Source: an uncultured Pseudomonas sp.
GTDB lineage: Bacteria; Pseudomonadota; Gammaproteobacteria; Pseudomonadales; Pseudomonadaceae
DNA: 64,000 nt
Direction: 5' to 3'
NCBI GenBank assembly: GCA_943912755.1
Contig: CALTWF010000011.1
Location: 1 to 64,000 of the forward strand
Part shown: piece by piece, positions 15,652 through 26,116 of the stretch
Position numbering within the stretch: position 1 is the first letter of the stretch
Layout: each line of letters starts with the position of its first letter
The notes under the pieces: generated by a model
Database searches by the model: none
Told to the model about the DNA's origin: nothing
What the model saw: only the letters and a program-made list of their open reading frames with translations
Made by a program: the position numbers and the translations under genes

Positions 15652-16518
15652 ATGAATCTCTACATCAACCAGTTGCAGAAGAAGCCGGCATTCCGTGAGC
15701 GCGTCTATGCGGGCGATATCTTCCTCGATACCAACCTGCGCAGCGCCCACGAGCTGTGTGCCCTGGCCCGGCACAGCATCACCGAGGCCTTCGACGGCGA
15801 GACCGATCACCTCTCGCTGCACAAGAAAATGCCGGTGGAAACCTTTGTCGACCACGTCACCCGGCTCAAGCGCAATTTCACCAATGGCCCGCAGGCCAAG
15901 GCGCTGATCCGCGATTACATCCTGGAAATCGGTGCCGACCCGCAGGACTACCTCTTCGACGTGCCCCGGGTGCGGGTAGTGCCCAACTACGACTACCTGC
16001 ACGCCGGTGTCAGCTACGCCTACAAGCCACACCGCGACACCTGGTACGGCAACGTCGACTGCCAGCTCAACACCTGGATGCCGATCTACAGCATCGAGCC
16101 CGAGCAGACCATGATGATCAATCCGGCCTACTTCACCCGGCCGGTGCAGAACTCGTCCCATGCCTGGAGCCTGACCGACTGGATCAAAAACCAGCGGTTC
16201 AAGGCCAAGGACAACATCACCCAGGAAACCCGCGTGCACCCGGTGCCGATGGAAGCCATCGACGATTCCTCGGAGATCCGCATCGCCGGCAACAGCGGCG
16301 AGATCCTGATGTTCTCCGGCACCCACCTGCACGGTACGGTGGCCAACCACACCGATCGCATCCGCTTCAGCGTGGACTTCCGCCTGATCCACCTGCAGGA
16401 CCTGATTCAGAAGCGCGGCGCGCCCAACGTCGACAACGGCTGTTTCGACGTGGAAGCCGGCTTCAAAGACCTTTTCCATGCCAGCGACTTTTCGCAATTC
16501 CAGGGAGTTAATCCATGA
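15652..16518 (+). CDS. 2-oxoglutarate/Fe(II)-dependent oxygenase (phytanoyl-CoA dioxygenase-like)
   Basis: A 288-aa cytosolic protein with a jelly-roll oxygenase core. The iron facial triad is visible as HRD (His and Asp near residues 127-129, in YKPHRDTWYG) and a distal His in THLHGT (near 227). The Arg pair of DRIRFS shortly after is placed to bind 2-oxoglutarate. Such enzymes hydroxylate small molecules or acyl and sugar groups. GGAAGAGG precedes the ATG. The TGA overlaps the ATG of the following methyltransferase, so the two act as a unit. The FliA promoter upstream suggests a flagellar role, possibly hydroxylating a glycan decoration. That role is inference. Confidence 0.82.
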   Translation: MNLYINQLQKKPAFRERVYAGDIFLDTNLRSAHELCALARHSITEAFDGETDHLSLHKKMPVETFVDHVTRLKRNFTNGPQAKALIRDYILEIGADPQDYLFDVPRVRVVPNYDYLHAGVSYAYKPHRDTWYGNVDCQLNTWMPIYSIEPEQTMMINPAYFTRPVQNSSHAWSLTDWIKNQRFKAKDNITQETRVHPVPMEAIDDSSEIRIAGNSGEILMFSGTHLHGTVANHTDRIRFSVDFRLIHLQDLIQKRGAPNVDNGCFDVEAGFKDLFHASDFSQFQGVNP

Positions 16519-17237
16519 CCAAGCGTCGCCTGACTGCTGCCGAGGTCGAGTACAACGAAAAGCGTGCCAGCGTGCTGAGCCGCGTCGATGCCCGATACGT
16601 GGCCGACGCCCCCTTCGTCTTCGCCAACCGCATCGCGGTGACTGCGGCGCTGTCGCGCATCGAACTGTTCAAGATGGTCCAGGACATCCCCGGCGCCATC
16701 GTTGAATGCGGCGTGTACAAGGGCAACTCGCTGATGCTCTACATGCAGCTGTCGATGATCCTCGAGCCGTATGCGATCAACCGTTCGATCATCGGCTTCG
16801 ACACCTTCCAGGGCTTTGCCAGCATCGACCAGAAGGAAGACCCGGCGGACATCAACGAAAGCATGTTCTCCGACACCGACGAGACCCTGATCCAGGACAT
16901 GATCGACGCCAACGACCTGGTGCGCCCGGTCAACCGCATCCCGCGCTGCGAGATCGTCAAGGGCGACATCCTCGAAACCGTGCCGGCCTTCGTCAAGACC
17001 CGTCCGGACCTGGTGGTGGCGATGCTGATCCTCGACACCGACCTGTACTCGTCGACCAAGGTCGCCCTGGAAACCTTCCTGCCGTACATGCCCAAGGGCG
17101 CCATCGTGGTGCTGGACGAAGTCGCCTACCGCAACTTCCCGGGTGAAACGGCGGCACTGCGCGATGTGCTGGACCTGAACAAGGTCGAGTTGAAGCGCTT
17201 GCCGTTCGATTCGTCGGTGGGGTATTTCCGCGTCTGA
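16515..17237 (+). CDS. TylF/MycF-family O-methyltransferase
   Basis: A 240-aa SAM-dependent methyltransferase of the TylF (macrocin O-methyltransferase) family. The SAM loop is IVECGVYKGNSLMLYM (about residues 58-73), followed by GFDTFQGFASIDQKED and the metal-binding stretch LILDTDLYSSTKVALE (about 173-188), then IVVLDEVAYRNFPGE. Family members methylate sugar hydroxyls in a Mg2+-dependent way. It overlaps the oxygenase gene by 4 nt (ATGA) and ends at a strong terminator, making a two-gene operon under the FliA promoter at 15482. A flagellin sugar is a likely substrate by context only. Confidence 0.87.
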   Translation: MTKRRLTAAEVEYNEKRASVLSRVDARYVADAPFVFANRIAVTAALSRIELFKMVQDIPGAIVECGVYKGNSLMLYMQLSMILEPYAINRSIIGFDTFQGFASIDQKEDPADINESMFSDTDETLIQDMIDANDLVRPVNRIPRCEIVKGDILETVPAFVKTRPDLVVAMLILDTDLYSSTKVALETFLPYMPKGAIVVLDEVAYRNFPGETAALRDVLDLNKVELKRLPFDSSVGYFRV

Positions 17238-17251
17238 TCGGTTTGCCGCAC

Positions 17252-17287
17252 AAAAACAAGGCCGCTCATCGAGCGGCCTTGTTTTTT
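17252..17287. terminator. Bidirectional terminator between the methyltransferase gene and lpdV
   Basis: A 16-bp perfect stem (left arm AAAAACAAGGCCGCTC) with a 3-nt loop and T runs on both strands. It lies between convergent genes. Confidence 0.92.
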
Positions 17288-17325
17288 GTCTGATGGAACA
17301 TGGACCCTGTGGGGCTACAGCGTCG

Positions 17326-18714
17326 CTAGATATGCAACGCATGCCCCAACGCCCGCAGCGCCGCTTCCTGCACCGCTTCGCCCAGCGTCGGATGGGCATG
17401 AATGGTCCCCGCCACATCCTCCAGCCGCGCGCCCATCTCCAGTGACTGGGCGAACGCCGTGGACAGCTCCGACACGCCAACCCCCACCGCCTGCCAGCCG
17501 ACGATCAGGTGATTGTCGCGCCGCGCCACCACGCGGACGAAACCGCTCTTGGATTCCAGCGTCATGGCCCGCCCGTTGGCGGCGAACGGGAACTGCGCCA
17601 CCAGGCAGTCGAGACCTTCTTCCCTGGCCGTTTCCGGCGTCCGTCCGGCCACCACTATTTCCGGATCGGTAAAGCACACTGCGGCAATCGCCGCCGGAGT
17701 GAAGGCGCGCTGCTTACCGGCGATCAGCTCGGCAACCATCTCGCCCTGGGCCATGGCGCGGTGGGCCAGCATCGGCTCGCCGGCCACGTCGCCGATGGCC
17801 CAGACGTTGCGCATGCTGGTCTGGCAGTGCTGGTCGATGGCGATGGCGGCGCCGTTCAGCTTCAGGTCGAGGGCTTCGAGATTGAAACCCTTGGTCCGCG
17901 GGCGCCGGCCCACGGCCACCAGCACCTGGTCGGTTTCCAGCGCCAGTTCGCCGCCCTCCGGCGTGCGTACCCGCAACTGTTGTTGGGCAGTGTCGTAGCC
18001 TTCGACGCTGTGCCCGAGGTACAGCTTGACCCCGAGCTTTTTCAGCGATTCGGCCACCGGCTGGGTCAGCTCGGCGTCATAGGTGGGCAGGATGCGTTCC
18101 CGCGCCTCGACGACGCTGACGTCCACGCCGAGCTTGCGGTAGACGATGCCCAGTTCCAGGCCGATATAGCCACCGCCGACCACCGTCAGGCGCTTGGGCA
18201 GGCTGGCGGGCGACAGCGCTTCGGTGGAGGAAATCACCGGCCCGCCCAGCGGCAGCATCGGCAGGTCGACGCTGCTGGAACCGGTTGCGAGCAGCAGGTG
18301 CTCGCAGCGGATGCGCAGGTCCTGGCCGTCGACCTCCACCAGCTTGCCGTCGATGACCCTGGCCCAGCCGTGGATGACCTTGACGTCGTTCTTTTTCAGT
18401 AGCGCGGCGACGCCGCTGGTCAGGCGGTCGACGATGCCGTTCTTCCAGGCCACGCTCTGGCCGATGTCCAGGCTCGGCGCGGCGACCTTGATGCCGAGGC
18501 TGGAGTGCTGGCTGTGAGCCTGGGTCTGGTGGAACTGTTCGGCGACGTGGATCAGGGCCTTGGACGGAATGCAGCCGATGTTCAGGCAGGTGCCACCGAG
18601 GGCCTGGCCTTCCACCAGGATGGTCGGGATGCCCAGTTGCCCGGCGCGGATCGCCGCGATATAGCCGCCAGGGCCGCCGCCGATGATAAGCAGGGTGGTA
18701 TCGAGAGTCTGCAT
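17326..18714 (-). CDS. lpdV: Dihydrolipoamide dehydrogenase E3 of branched-chain keto acid dehydrogenase (LpdV)
   Basis: A 462-aa flavoprotein that reoxidises lipoyl groups of the Bkd complex using NAD+. The FAD site is [12 protein letters not shown] (residues 10-21), the redox-active disulfide GGTCLNIGC gives Cys43 and Cys48, the NAD site is [12 protein letters not shown], the second FAD motif is [11 protein letters not shown], and the catalytic C-terminal His-Glu pair is in [12 protein letters not shown]. It is the last gene of bkdA1-bkdA2-bkdB-lpdV and starts 2 nt after bkdB ends. It is the pathway-specific E3, distinct from those of pyruvate dehydrogenase. Confidence 0.96.
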   Translation of the reverse strand: MQTLDTTLLIIGGGPGGYIAAIRAGQLGIPTILVEGQALGGTCLNIGCIPSKALIHVAEQFHQTQAHSQHSSLGIKVAAPSLDIGQSVAWKNGIVDRLTSGVAALLKKNDVKVIHGWARVIDGKLVEVDGQDLRIRCEHLLLATGSSSVDLPMLPLGGPVISSTEALSPASLPKRLTVVGGGYIGLELGIVYRKLGVDVSVVEARERILPTYDAELTQPVAESLKKLGVKLYLGHSVEGYDTAQQQLRVRTPEGGELALETDQVLVAVGRRPRTKGFNLEALDLKLNGAAIAIDQHCQTSMRNVWAIGDVAGEPMLAHRAMAQGEMVAELIAGKQRAFTPAAIAAVCFTDPEIVVAGRTPETAREEGLDCLVAQFPFAANGRAMTLESKSGFVRVVARRDNHLIVGWQAVGVGVSELSTAFAQSLEMGARLEDVAGTIHAHPTLGEAVQEAALRALGHALHI

Positions 18715-18716
18715 GC

Positions 18717-20024
18717 TCACTCCAGGAACAGGCTGGCGGGTTGTTCGAGCAGGCCGCGCACGGCCTGGATGAATTGCGCGGCGTCCATGCCGTCGACCAC
18801 CCGGTGATCGAAGGAGCTGGAGAGGTTCATCATCTTGCGGATGACGATCTGGCCGTTGACCACCATCGGCCGTTCGACGATGCGGTTGACCCCGACGATG
18901 GCCACTTCCGGGGTGTTGACCACCGGCGTGCTGGCGATGCCGCCAAGGGCGCCGAGGCTGGTCAGGGTGATAGTCGAGCCGGACAGTTCCTCGCGGCTGG
19001 CCTTGTTGCTGCGCGCGGCATGGGCCAGGCGGGCGATCTCGCTGGCGTTGGCCCACAGGCTGGCGGCTTCGGCATGGCGCAGCACCGGCACCATCAGGCC
19101 GTTGTCGCCCTGGGTGGCGATGCCCACATGCACCGCGCCGTGGCGGGTGATGACCTGGCCTTCATCGTCGTAGGTGGCGTTGATCTGCGGGAACTCGCGC
19201 AGGGCCACGACCATGGCACGCACCAGGAACGGCAGCAGGGTCAGCTTGCCGCGGCTGTCGCCCCACTTCTTGTTCAGGTGCTGGCGCAGCTCTTCCAGCG
19301 CCGTCACGTCGATTTCCTCGACATAGCTGAAATGTGCGACGCGACGCTTGGCGTCCTGCATGCGCTGGGCGATCTTGCGGCGCAGGCCGATCACCGGGAT
19401 CTGCTCGCTGTCCTCGCGTTTGGCATAGCCGCCTGGCGCGGCCTGGCCACGGTCCGGCTGGGTCAGGAAGGCGTCGAGGTCTTCGTGCAGGATGCGCCCG
19501 GCCGGGCCGCTGCCATGCACGTAGCGCAGCTCTATACCAGCATCCCAGGCGCGCTTGCGCACGGCGGGGGAGGCCAGCGGTTTGTCGTTGGCCGCGCGCG
19601 GCACGATGGGCGCGCTGCGGGCCTGGTCGGTGCTCACCGGCGCGGCAGATGCAGCCGGGGCTTCCACCTTGGCCGGTTCGGGCTTGGGTGCTGCGGCGGG
19701 CTTGTGCTCCGCCGCACTCGCGGGTTCGGCACTTTCCTTGTGGGGGGCAGCCTTGTGGAGGTCAGCCTTGTGGTTGCCAGCGCCTTCCACTTCGATGCGG
19801 ATCAGTTCGCTGCCCACCGCCATGACCTCGCCGGGCTGGCCGCCCAAGGCGAGGACCTTGCCGGAGACCGGCGAGGGGATTTCCACCGTGGCCTTGTCGG
19901 TCATGACATCGGCCACCACCTGATCTTCGGTGATGGTGTCGCCGACCTTGACGAACCATTCCACCAGTTCAACCTGCGCGATGCCTTCGCCAATGTCCGG
20001 CATCTTGATGACGTGCGTGCCCAT
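18717..20024 (-). CDS. bkdB: Branched-chain keto acid dehydrogenase E2, lipoamide acyltransferase (BkdB)
   Basis: A 435-aa core protein that transfers branched acyl groups to CoA. The lipoyl domain occupies residues 1-78 with the lipoylated Lys44 in [10 protein letters not shown]. An Ala/Pro/Glu-rich flexible linker follows (about 85-140), then the E3/E1-binding domain ([33 protein letters not shown]) and the catalytic domain with [12 protein letters not shown] near the C-terminus, in which His and Asp are catalytic. The ATG is contiguous with the bkdA2 stop. The operon degrades valine, leucine and isoleucine keto acids. Confidence 0.96.
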   Translation of the reverse strand: MGTHVIKMPDIGEGIAQVELVEWFVKVGDTITEDQVVADVMTDKATVEIPSPVSGKVLALGGQPGEVMAVGSELIRIEVEGAGNHKADLHKAAPHKESAEPASAAEHKPAAAPKPEPAKVEAPAASAAPVSTDQARSAPIVPRAANDKPLASPAVRKRAWDAGIELRYVHGSGPAGRILHEDLDAFLTQPDRGQAAPGGYAKREDSEQIPVIGLRRKIAQRMQDAKRRVAHFSYVEEIDVTALEELRQHLNKKWGDSRGKLTLLPFLVRAMVVALREFPQINATYDDEGQVITRHGAVHVGIATQGDNGLMVPVLRHAEAASLWANASEIARLAHAARSNKASREELSGSTITLTSLGALGGIASTPVVNTPEVAIVGVNRIVERPMVVNGQIVIRKMMNLSSSFDHRVVDGMDAAQFIQAVRGLLEQPASLFLE

Positions 20025-21083
20025 TCAGACCTCCATGACCCGTTTCAATGCCGCACCGACCCGCGAAGGGCCGGGGAAGTACGCCCACTCCTGCGCATGC
20101 GGGTAGGGGGTGTCCCAGCCAGTGACGCGCTCGATGGGCGCTTCCAGGTGGTGGAAGCAATGTTCCTGGACCAGCGACACCAGCTCGGCGCCGAAACCGC
20201 AGGTGCGGGTGGCCTCGTGCACGACCACGCAGCGGCCGGTCTTCTTCACCGACTCGACGATGGTTTCCAGGTCCAGCGGCCACAGGCTGCGCAGGTCGAT
20301 GACCTCGGCGTCGACACCGGTTTCCTCGGCGGCAACCTGGGACACGTAGACCGTGGTGCCATAGGTCAGCACGGTGACGTCGTTGCCCGGGCGGGTGATC
20401 GCCGCCTTGTCCAGCGGCACCGTGTAGTAGCCATCCGGTACGGCGCTGGCCGGGTGTTTCGACCAGGGCGTTACCGGGCGGTCGTGGTGGCCATCGAACG
20501 GGCCGTTATACAGGCGCTTGGGTTCGAGGAAGATCACCGGATCGTCGTTCTCGATCGAGGCGATCAGCAGCCCTTTGGCGTCGTAGGGGTTGGATGGCAT
20601 CACCGTACGCAGGCCGCAGACCTGGGTGAACATCGCCTCCGGGCTCTGGCTGTGGGTCTGGCCGCCATAGATGCCGCCGCCGCAGGGCATGCGCAGGGTC
20701 AGCGGAGCGACGAATTCGCCGGCGGAGCGGTAACGCAGGCGGGCCATCTCGGAAACGATCTGGTCGGAAGCCGGGTAGAAATAGTCGGCGAACTGGATTT
20801 CCACCACCGGACGCAGGCCGTAGGCGCCCATGCCCACTGCGGTGCCGACGATGCCGCTCTCCGAGATCGGCGCGTCGAAGACCCGCGACTTGCCGTACTT
20901 GTTCTGCAGGCCTTCGGTGCAACGGAACACGCCGCCGAAGTAGCCGACGTCCTGGCCGTAGATGACCACGTTGTCATCGCGTTCGAGCATCACGTCCATG
21001 GCCGAACGCAGGGCCTGGATCATGGTCATGCTGGTGGTCGACATGGCGTTTTCAACCTGGATGGAGGTGTTGTGATCGTTCAT
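20025..21083 (-). CDS. bkdA2: Branched-chain keto acid dehydrogenase E1 beta (BkdA2)
   Basis: A 352-aa beta subunit of the thiamine-diphosphate decarboxylase E1. Typical blocks include MIQALRSAMDVMLERDDNVVIYGQDVG, GGVFRCTEGLQNKYG, RVFDAPISESGIVG and the C-terminal transketolase domain VIDLRSLWPLDLETI. The ATG at 21083 (MNDHNTSIQ) matches the remembered P. putida protein; a longer open frame to 21233 overlaps bkdA1 and is discarded. It lies one base after the bkdA1 stop, consistent with 1:1 synthesis of the E1 subunits. Confidence 0.96.
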   Translation of the reverse strand: MNDHNTSIQVENAMSTTSMTMIQALRSAMDVMLERDDNVVIYGQDVGYFGGVFRCTEGLQNKYGKSRVFDAPISESGIVGTAVGMGAYGLRPVVEIQFADYFYPASDQIVSEMARLRYRSAGEFVAPLTLRMPCGGGIYGGQTHSQSPEAMFTQVCGLRTVMPSNPYDAKGLLIASIENDDPVIFLEPKRLYNGPFDGHHDRPVTPWSKHPASAVPDGYYTVPLDKAAITRPGNDVTVLTYGTTVYVSQVAAEETGVDAEVIDLRSLWPLDLETIVESVKKTGRCVVVHEATRTCGFGAELVSLVQEHCFHHLEAPIERVTGWDTPYPHAQEWAYFPGPSRVGAALKRVMEV

Positions 21084-21084
21084 G

Positions 21085-22368
<1,284 letters not shown>

Positions 22369-22428
22369 CTACTGAGACCCGGCTTGTGACCGAAGAGTCA
22401 GTCTTGTCTAAATGATATTCCGACACCC

Positions 22429-22485
22429 GGAGAATATTTTTCTGATGTTGGTTGCCTTTGCCAGGTTGGGCGGATAAATATTCTG
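22429..22485. promoter_or_regulatory. Bkd control region with A/T-rich inverted repeats, probable BkdR sites
   Basis: GGAGAATATTTTTCTG (22429-22444) and GGATAAATATTCTG (22472-22485) are near-perfect inverse copies, 27 nt apart, in the bkdA1-bkdR gap. Lrp-type octamers typically bind several such sites over 100 bp or more. Confidence 0.5.
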
Positions 22486-22516
22486 CAAAACAACAATAGG
22501 CAGGGAAATTTATCTG

Positions 22517-23008
22517 ATGAAAAAACTGGATCGTACCGACATCGGCATTCTCAACAGCCTTCAGGAAAATGCCCGGGTCACCAATGCCGAGCTGGCCCGT
22601 TCGGTAAATTTGTCGCCGACTCCCTGCTTCAACCGGGTCAAGGCCCTGGAAGAGCTTGGCGTGATCCGCCAGCAGGTCACCTTGCTTGCGCCCGAGGTGC
22701 TGGGGCTGGATGTCAACGTATTCATCCATGTCAGCCTGGAGAAGCAGGTGGAGCAGTCGCTGCACCGCTTCGAGGAAGAGATCGCCGAGCGCCCCGAAGT
22801 GATGGAGTGCTACCTGATGACCGGCGACCCGGATTACCTGCTGCGCGTCCTGTTGCCGAGCATCCAGGCGCTGGAGCGCTTTCTCGATTACCTGACGCGC
22901 CTGCCGGGGGTGGCGAATATCCGTTCCAGCTTTGCCCTCAAGCAGGTCAGGTACAAGACCGCGTTGCCGTTGCCGGCCAATGGGCTGACTTTGCGCGAGC
23001 CGCGTTGA
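22517..23008 (+). CDS. bkdR: Lrp/AsnC-type transcriptional activator BkdR
   Basis: A 163-aa Lrp-family protein. The helix-turn-helix [33 protein letters not shown] spans about residues 17-49. The RAM ligand domain contains [21 protein letters not shown] (about 95-115), where branched amino acids bind. In P. putida, BkdR activates bkdA1 in response to L-branched amino acids and limits its own expression. Its position divergent from bkdA1 fits this exactly. A REP pair starts 10 nt after its stop. Confidence 0.95.
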   Translation: MKKLDRTDIGILNSLQENARVTNAELARSVNLSPTPCFNRVKALEELGVIRQQVTLLAPEVLGLDVNVFIHVSLEKQVEQSLHRFEEEIAERPEVMECYLMTGDPDYLLRVLLPSIQALERFLDYLTRLPGVANIRSSFALKQVRYKTALPLPANGLTLREPR

Positions 23009-23017
23009 TTGCGTTTT

Positions 23018-23130
23018 TGTGTTGTTCTTCCGGGCCCCATCGCTGGCAAGCCAGCTCCCACAGGTCCAGCGGTGCATGGGGACCTTGTGGGAGCTGGCTT
23101 GCCAGCGATGAGGCCCAGAAGAACAACACA
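23018..23130. repeat. Paired REP palindromes with extended arms (REPIN)
   Basis: The left arm from TGTGTTGTTCTTC through CATCGCTGGCAAGCCAGCTC (23018-23066) mirrors the right arm (23083-23130) ending GAAGAACAACACA. It is the longest of the three pairs in the window and also contains short chance reading frames. Confidence 0.85.
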
Positions 23131-23249
23131 CGTTTGGGGTGTGGAAAATCACGATCAGGTAGCTGCTTATCTGCTTGATATTTTGAACGCCCCCTGAGAT
23201 GTTGTCCGGGTCGCCGTTTCCGGCATGCGAAAACAACAAGGACAGAGTC

Positions 23250-24593
23250 ATGACGACCAATGTTCAGCGCTCCCTGGAAGAGCGTTTGACGGGCATTGAT
23301 GAAATCGAATGCGTCACGCCAGACCTCAATGGCGTGCCGCGCGGCAAGGTGATGACTGCCGAGGGCTTCCTCGAAGGCCGGCGCCTGCAGCTGGCGCGAG
23401 GCGTGCTGTTGCAATGCATCATGGGCGGCTATCCGCCGGCGCGCTTCTACGGCGGCGACGATGGCGACCTGGCACTGGTCGCCGATCCCGCGCAGATCCA
23501 CCGCCTGCCCTGGAGCAGCGAGCCGCGCGCCCTGGCCATCTGCGATGCCGATGAGCTCAGCGGCGAAAGCTCCGGCCTGTCCACCCGCGGCCAGCTCAAG
23601 GCGGTGATCGCCCGCTACGCCGCCCGCGGCCTGGCGCCGGTGGTGGCGACCGAGCTGGAATTCTTCGTCTTCGCCGCCAACCCCGATCCGACCCAGCCGT
23701 TCCAGCCGCCTCTCGGCCTGGATGGCCGCCGCGAAGACGGTCATTCGGCATTCAGCGTCAGCTCCAACAACGGCCTGCGCCCGTTCTTCCAGGAGGTCTA
23801 TCGCTGCATGGCCGCGCTGGGCCTGCCGCGTGACACCTTCATGCACGAGATGGGCGTCAGCCAGTTCGAGATCAACCTGCTGCACGGCGATCCGCTGCTG
23901 CTGGCCGACCAGACCTTCCTGTTCAAGCACCTGCTCAAGGAGGTCGCGCTCAAGCACGGCCTGACCGTGGTGTGCATGGCCAAGCCGCTGGCGAAAACGC
24001 CGGGCAGTTCCATGCATATCCACCAGAGCCTGGTGGAGATCGACAGCGGTCGCAATGTGTTCAGCGCCGCCGACGGCAAGCCCACCGACCTGTTCTACCA
24101 GTTCATTGCCGGCCAGCAGGCGTGCATGGCGGACTTCACCGCGTTGTTCGCGCCCAACGTCAATTCCTACCAGCGCCTGTGCCACCCCTATGCGTCACCC
24201 AACAATGCCTGCTGGTCCGAGGACAACCGCGCCGCAGGCCTGCGCATCCCGGCCAGTTCGCCGGTGGCGCGGCGCGTGGAAAACCGCCTGCCGGGCGCCG
24301 ATGCCAACCCGTACCTGGCGATCGCCGCCAGCCTCGCCGCCGGCCTGCATGGTATCGAACAGGGCCTGCTGCCGACCCCGGCGATCCAGGGCGAGTTCGA
24401 GGTTCCGGAGCATCTGTCGCTGCCTTGCACCCTGCATGCGGCGATCGATCGTTTGCAGCGCAGCAGCCTGGCGCGGGAGTTGTTCGGTGAGGAGTTCATC
24501 GCCGGCTACATCGCCACCAAGACCCAGGAACTGACCAGCTTCTTCGATGAGATCACGCCCTGGGAACGGCGCGTGCTGGCCGCCCAGGCCTAA
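23250..24593 (+). CDS. Glutamine synthetase family protein, probable gamma-glutamylpolyamine synthetase
   Basis: A 447-aa ATP-dependent ligase of the GlnA superfamily. The beta-grasp N-domain is followed by the catalytic domain with metal-binding ELEFFVF (about residues 130-136) and EMGVSQFEINL, then SSMHIHQSL (His-rich ammonia/ATP loop) and the Arg-rich ENRLPGADANPYLAIAA. Shortened regions and the absence of the adenylylated-Tyr segment of true GlnA suggest a PuuA/PauA-like enzyme that glutamylates a polyamine or other amine. AAGGA lies 7 nt before the ATG. The frame extends 17 codons further upstream without a ribosome site. It is monocistronic, followed by a strong terminator. Confidence 0.85.
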   Translation: MTTNVQRSLEERLTGIDEIECVTPDLNGVPRGKVMTAEGFLEGRRLQLARGVLLQCIMGGYPPARFYGGDDGDLALVADPAQIHRLPWSSEPRALAICDADELSGESSGLSTRGQLKAVIARYAARGLAPVVATELEFFVFAANPDPTQPFQPPLGLDGRREDGHSAFSVSSNNGLRPFFQEVYRCMAALGLPRDTFMHEMGVSQFEINLLHGDPLLLADQTFLFKHLLKEVALKHGLTVVCMAKPLAKTPGSSMHIHQSLVEIDSGRNVFSAADGKPTDLFYQFIAGQQACMADFTALFAPNVNSYQRLCHPYASPNNACWSEDNRAAGLRIPASSPVARRVENRLPGADANPYLAIAASLAAGLHGIEQGLLPTPAIQGEFEVPEHLSLPCTLHAAIDRLQRSSLARELFGEEFIAGYIATKTQELTSFFDEITPWERRVLAAQA

Positions 24594-24612
24594 GCGCAAA
24601 CACGCGGGATAG

Positions 24613-24659
24613 AAGGCCGTTTACGCTGCTTGCTGGCGTAAACGGCCTTGTGTTTTTTT
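24613..24659 (+). terminator. Rho-independent terminator of the glutamine-synthetase-like gene
   Basis: A 13-bp perfect stem AAGGCCGTTTACG/CGTAAACGGCCTT with an 11-nt loop, then a run of T residues, 20 nt after the stop. Confidence 0.92.
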
Positions 24660-24744
24660 CGCCATGGCCGGCCGCGCCACGGGAATAATCACTTATGCTT
24701 TCAGGCAGTTTTTCCACCAGCTCAAGAGGCCGTTCGGGACGCTG

Positions 24745-26076
24745 ATGCGCACTATCTGGAAGTCTTTTCGCGCGCTGTACTTCGCCGCATTGATGATGTT
24801 GATCGGCTCCGGCCTGTTGAGTACCTACCTGGCCCTGCGCCTGACGGCCGACCAGGTCGACAGCCTCTGGGTCGGTGCCTTGATGGCCGCCAACTACTTC
24901 GGCCTGGCCCTTGGCGGCAAGATCGGCCACCGCCTGATCGCCCGGGTCGGGCATATCCGCGCCTATGCCACCTGCGCCGGGATCGTCGGCGCAGCGGTGC
25001 TCGGTCACGGGCTGACGAGTTTCCTTCCGGCCTGGCTGTTCCTGCGGGTGATCGTCGGCCTCGGGATGATGTGCCAGTACATGGTCATCGAGAGCTGGCT
25101 CAACGAGCAGGCCGACGCCAAGCACCGCGGCGCGGTGTTCAGCGGTTATATGATCGCCTCCTATCTCGGCCTGGTACTGGGCCAGCTGATCCTTGTGGTG
25201 CATCCGCAGCTCGGTCCGGAATTGCTGATGCTGGTCGCCATGTGCTTCGCCCTGTGCCTGGTGCCGGTGGCACTGACCCGGCGCATCCACCCGGCGCCGC
25301 TGCGACCGGCACCGATGGAGCCACGCTTCTTCATCAAGCGGGTGCCACAGTCGTTGAGCACGGTGCTCGGCTCCGGGCTGATCGTCGGCTCCTTCTATGG
25401 TCTTGCGCCGCTGTATGCCTCGAAGCAGGGCTTGAGCACCGAGCAGGTGGGTATCTTCATGGGCGTGTGCATCTTCGCCGGCCTGCTGGTGCAGTGGCCG
25501 CTGGGCTGGCTCTCCGACCGCTACGACCGCGCCGTGCTGATCCGCAGCGTGGCCATCGGCCTGGCGGTGGCCTCGCTGCCGCTGGCGATCCTGCCCGGGG
25601 TGCCGGTGCTGGTGCTGTTCGTTGCCGGTTTCCTGGTGTCGCTGCTGCAGTTCTGTCTCTATCCGCTGGCAGTGGCGTTCTCCAACGACCATGTGGAAAG
25701 CGAGCGGCGGGTATCCTTGACCGCCATGCTGCTGGTCACCTACGGCGTCGGCGCGAGTATCGGGCCGTTGGCGGCGGGGGTGCTGATGAAGGTCTTCGGT
25801 GACCAGATGCTCTATGCCTTCTTCACCTTCTTCGCTTTGGTGCTGGTGTGGCGGATCCGCCCGGATGCGGTCACCGGGCTGCACCAGGTGGACGATGCAC
25901 CGCTGTCCCACGTGGCCATGCCGGCGGCCAGTTCGCCGCTGGCCGCAGCCCTCGATCCACGGGTCGCCGAACAGGTGGTGCAGGAGCAGATGCAGGCGCC
26001 GGTGGCGGCCGAAGATACCGAAGCCGAGGAAGAATCAGGCGAGGTCAAGCAGGAGGAGCCGGCGAAGCCGGTCTGA
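24745..26076 (+). CDS. MFS transporter (YcaD-like)
   Basis: A 443-aa, 12-helix major facilitator with a charged C-terminal tail (about 40 residues, rich in Glu, Ala and Pro). The first helices (MRTIWKSFRALYFAALMMLIGSGLLSTYLALRL), the GGKIGHRLIARVGHIR loop and the QYMVIESWLNEQAD segment are typical of the YcaD group, whose substrates are unknown. The start at 24745 begins the membrane protein cleanly; an in-frame ATG at 24664 adds 27 residues and cannot be excluded. It is convergent with flgZ, separated by a hairpin, and is probably not flagellar. Confidence 0.85.
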   Translation: MRTIWKSFRALYFAALMMLIGSGLLSTYLALRLTADQVDSLWVGALMAANYFGLALGGKIGHRLIARVGHIRAYATCAGIVGAAVLGHGLTSFLPAWLFLRVIVGLGMMCQYMVIESWLNEQADAKHRGAVFSGYMIASYLGLVLGQLILVVHPQLGPELLMLVAMCFALCLVPVALTRRIHPAPLRPAPMEPRFFIKRVPQSLSTVLGSGLIVGSFYGLAPLYASKQGLSTEQVGIFMGVCIFAGLLVQWPLGWLSDRYDRAVLIRSVAIGLAVASLPLAILPGVPVLVLFVAGFLVSLLQFCLYPLAVAFSNDHVESERRVSLTAMLLVTYGVGASIGPLAAGVLMKVFGDQMLYAFFTFFALVLVWRIRPDAVTGLHQVDDAPLSHVAMPAASSPLAAALDPRVAEQVVQEQMQAPVAAEDTEAEEESGEVKQEEPAKPV

Positions 26077-26082
26077 AGCAAG

Positions 26083-26105
26083 CGGGGAGCGCGTCGCGCT
26101 CCCCG
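26083..26105. terminator. Hairpin between convergent MFS gene and flgZ
   Basis: A perfect 10-bp stem CGGGGAGCGC/GCGCTCCCCG with a 3-nt loop lies 6 nt after the MFS stop. Only a weak T tract follows. Confidence 0.6.
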
Positions 26106-26116
26106 TTGTCGATCTG

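Noticed and set aside
23018..23130. Repeated arms considered as a CRISPR fragment
   Set aside because: The arms are inverted, not direct, with no regular spacers. The same pair type recurs elsewhere as REP elements.
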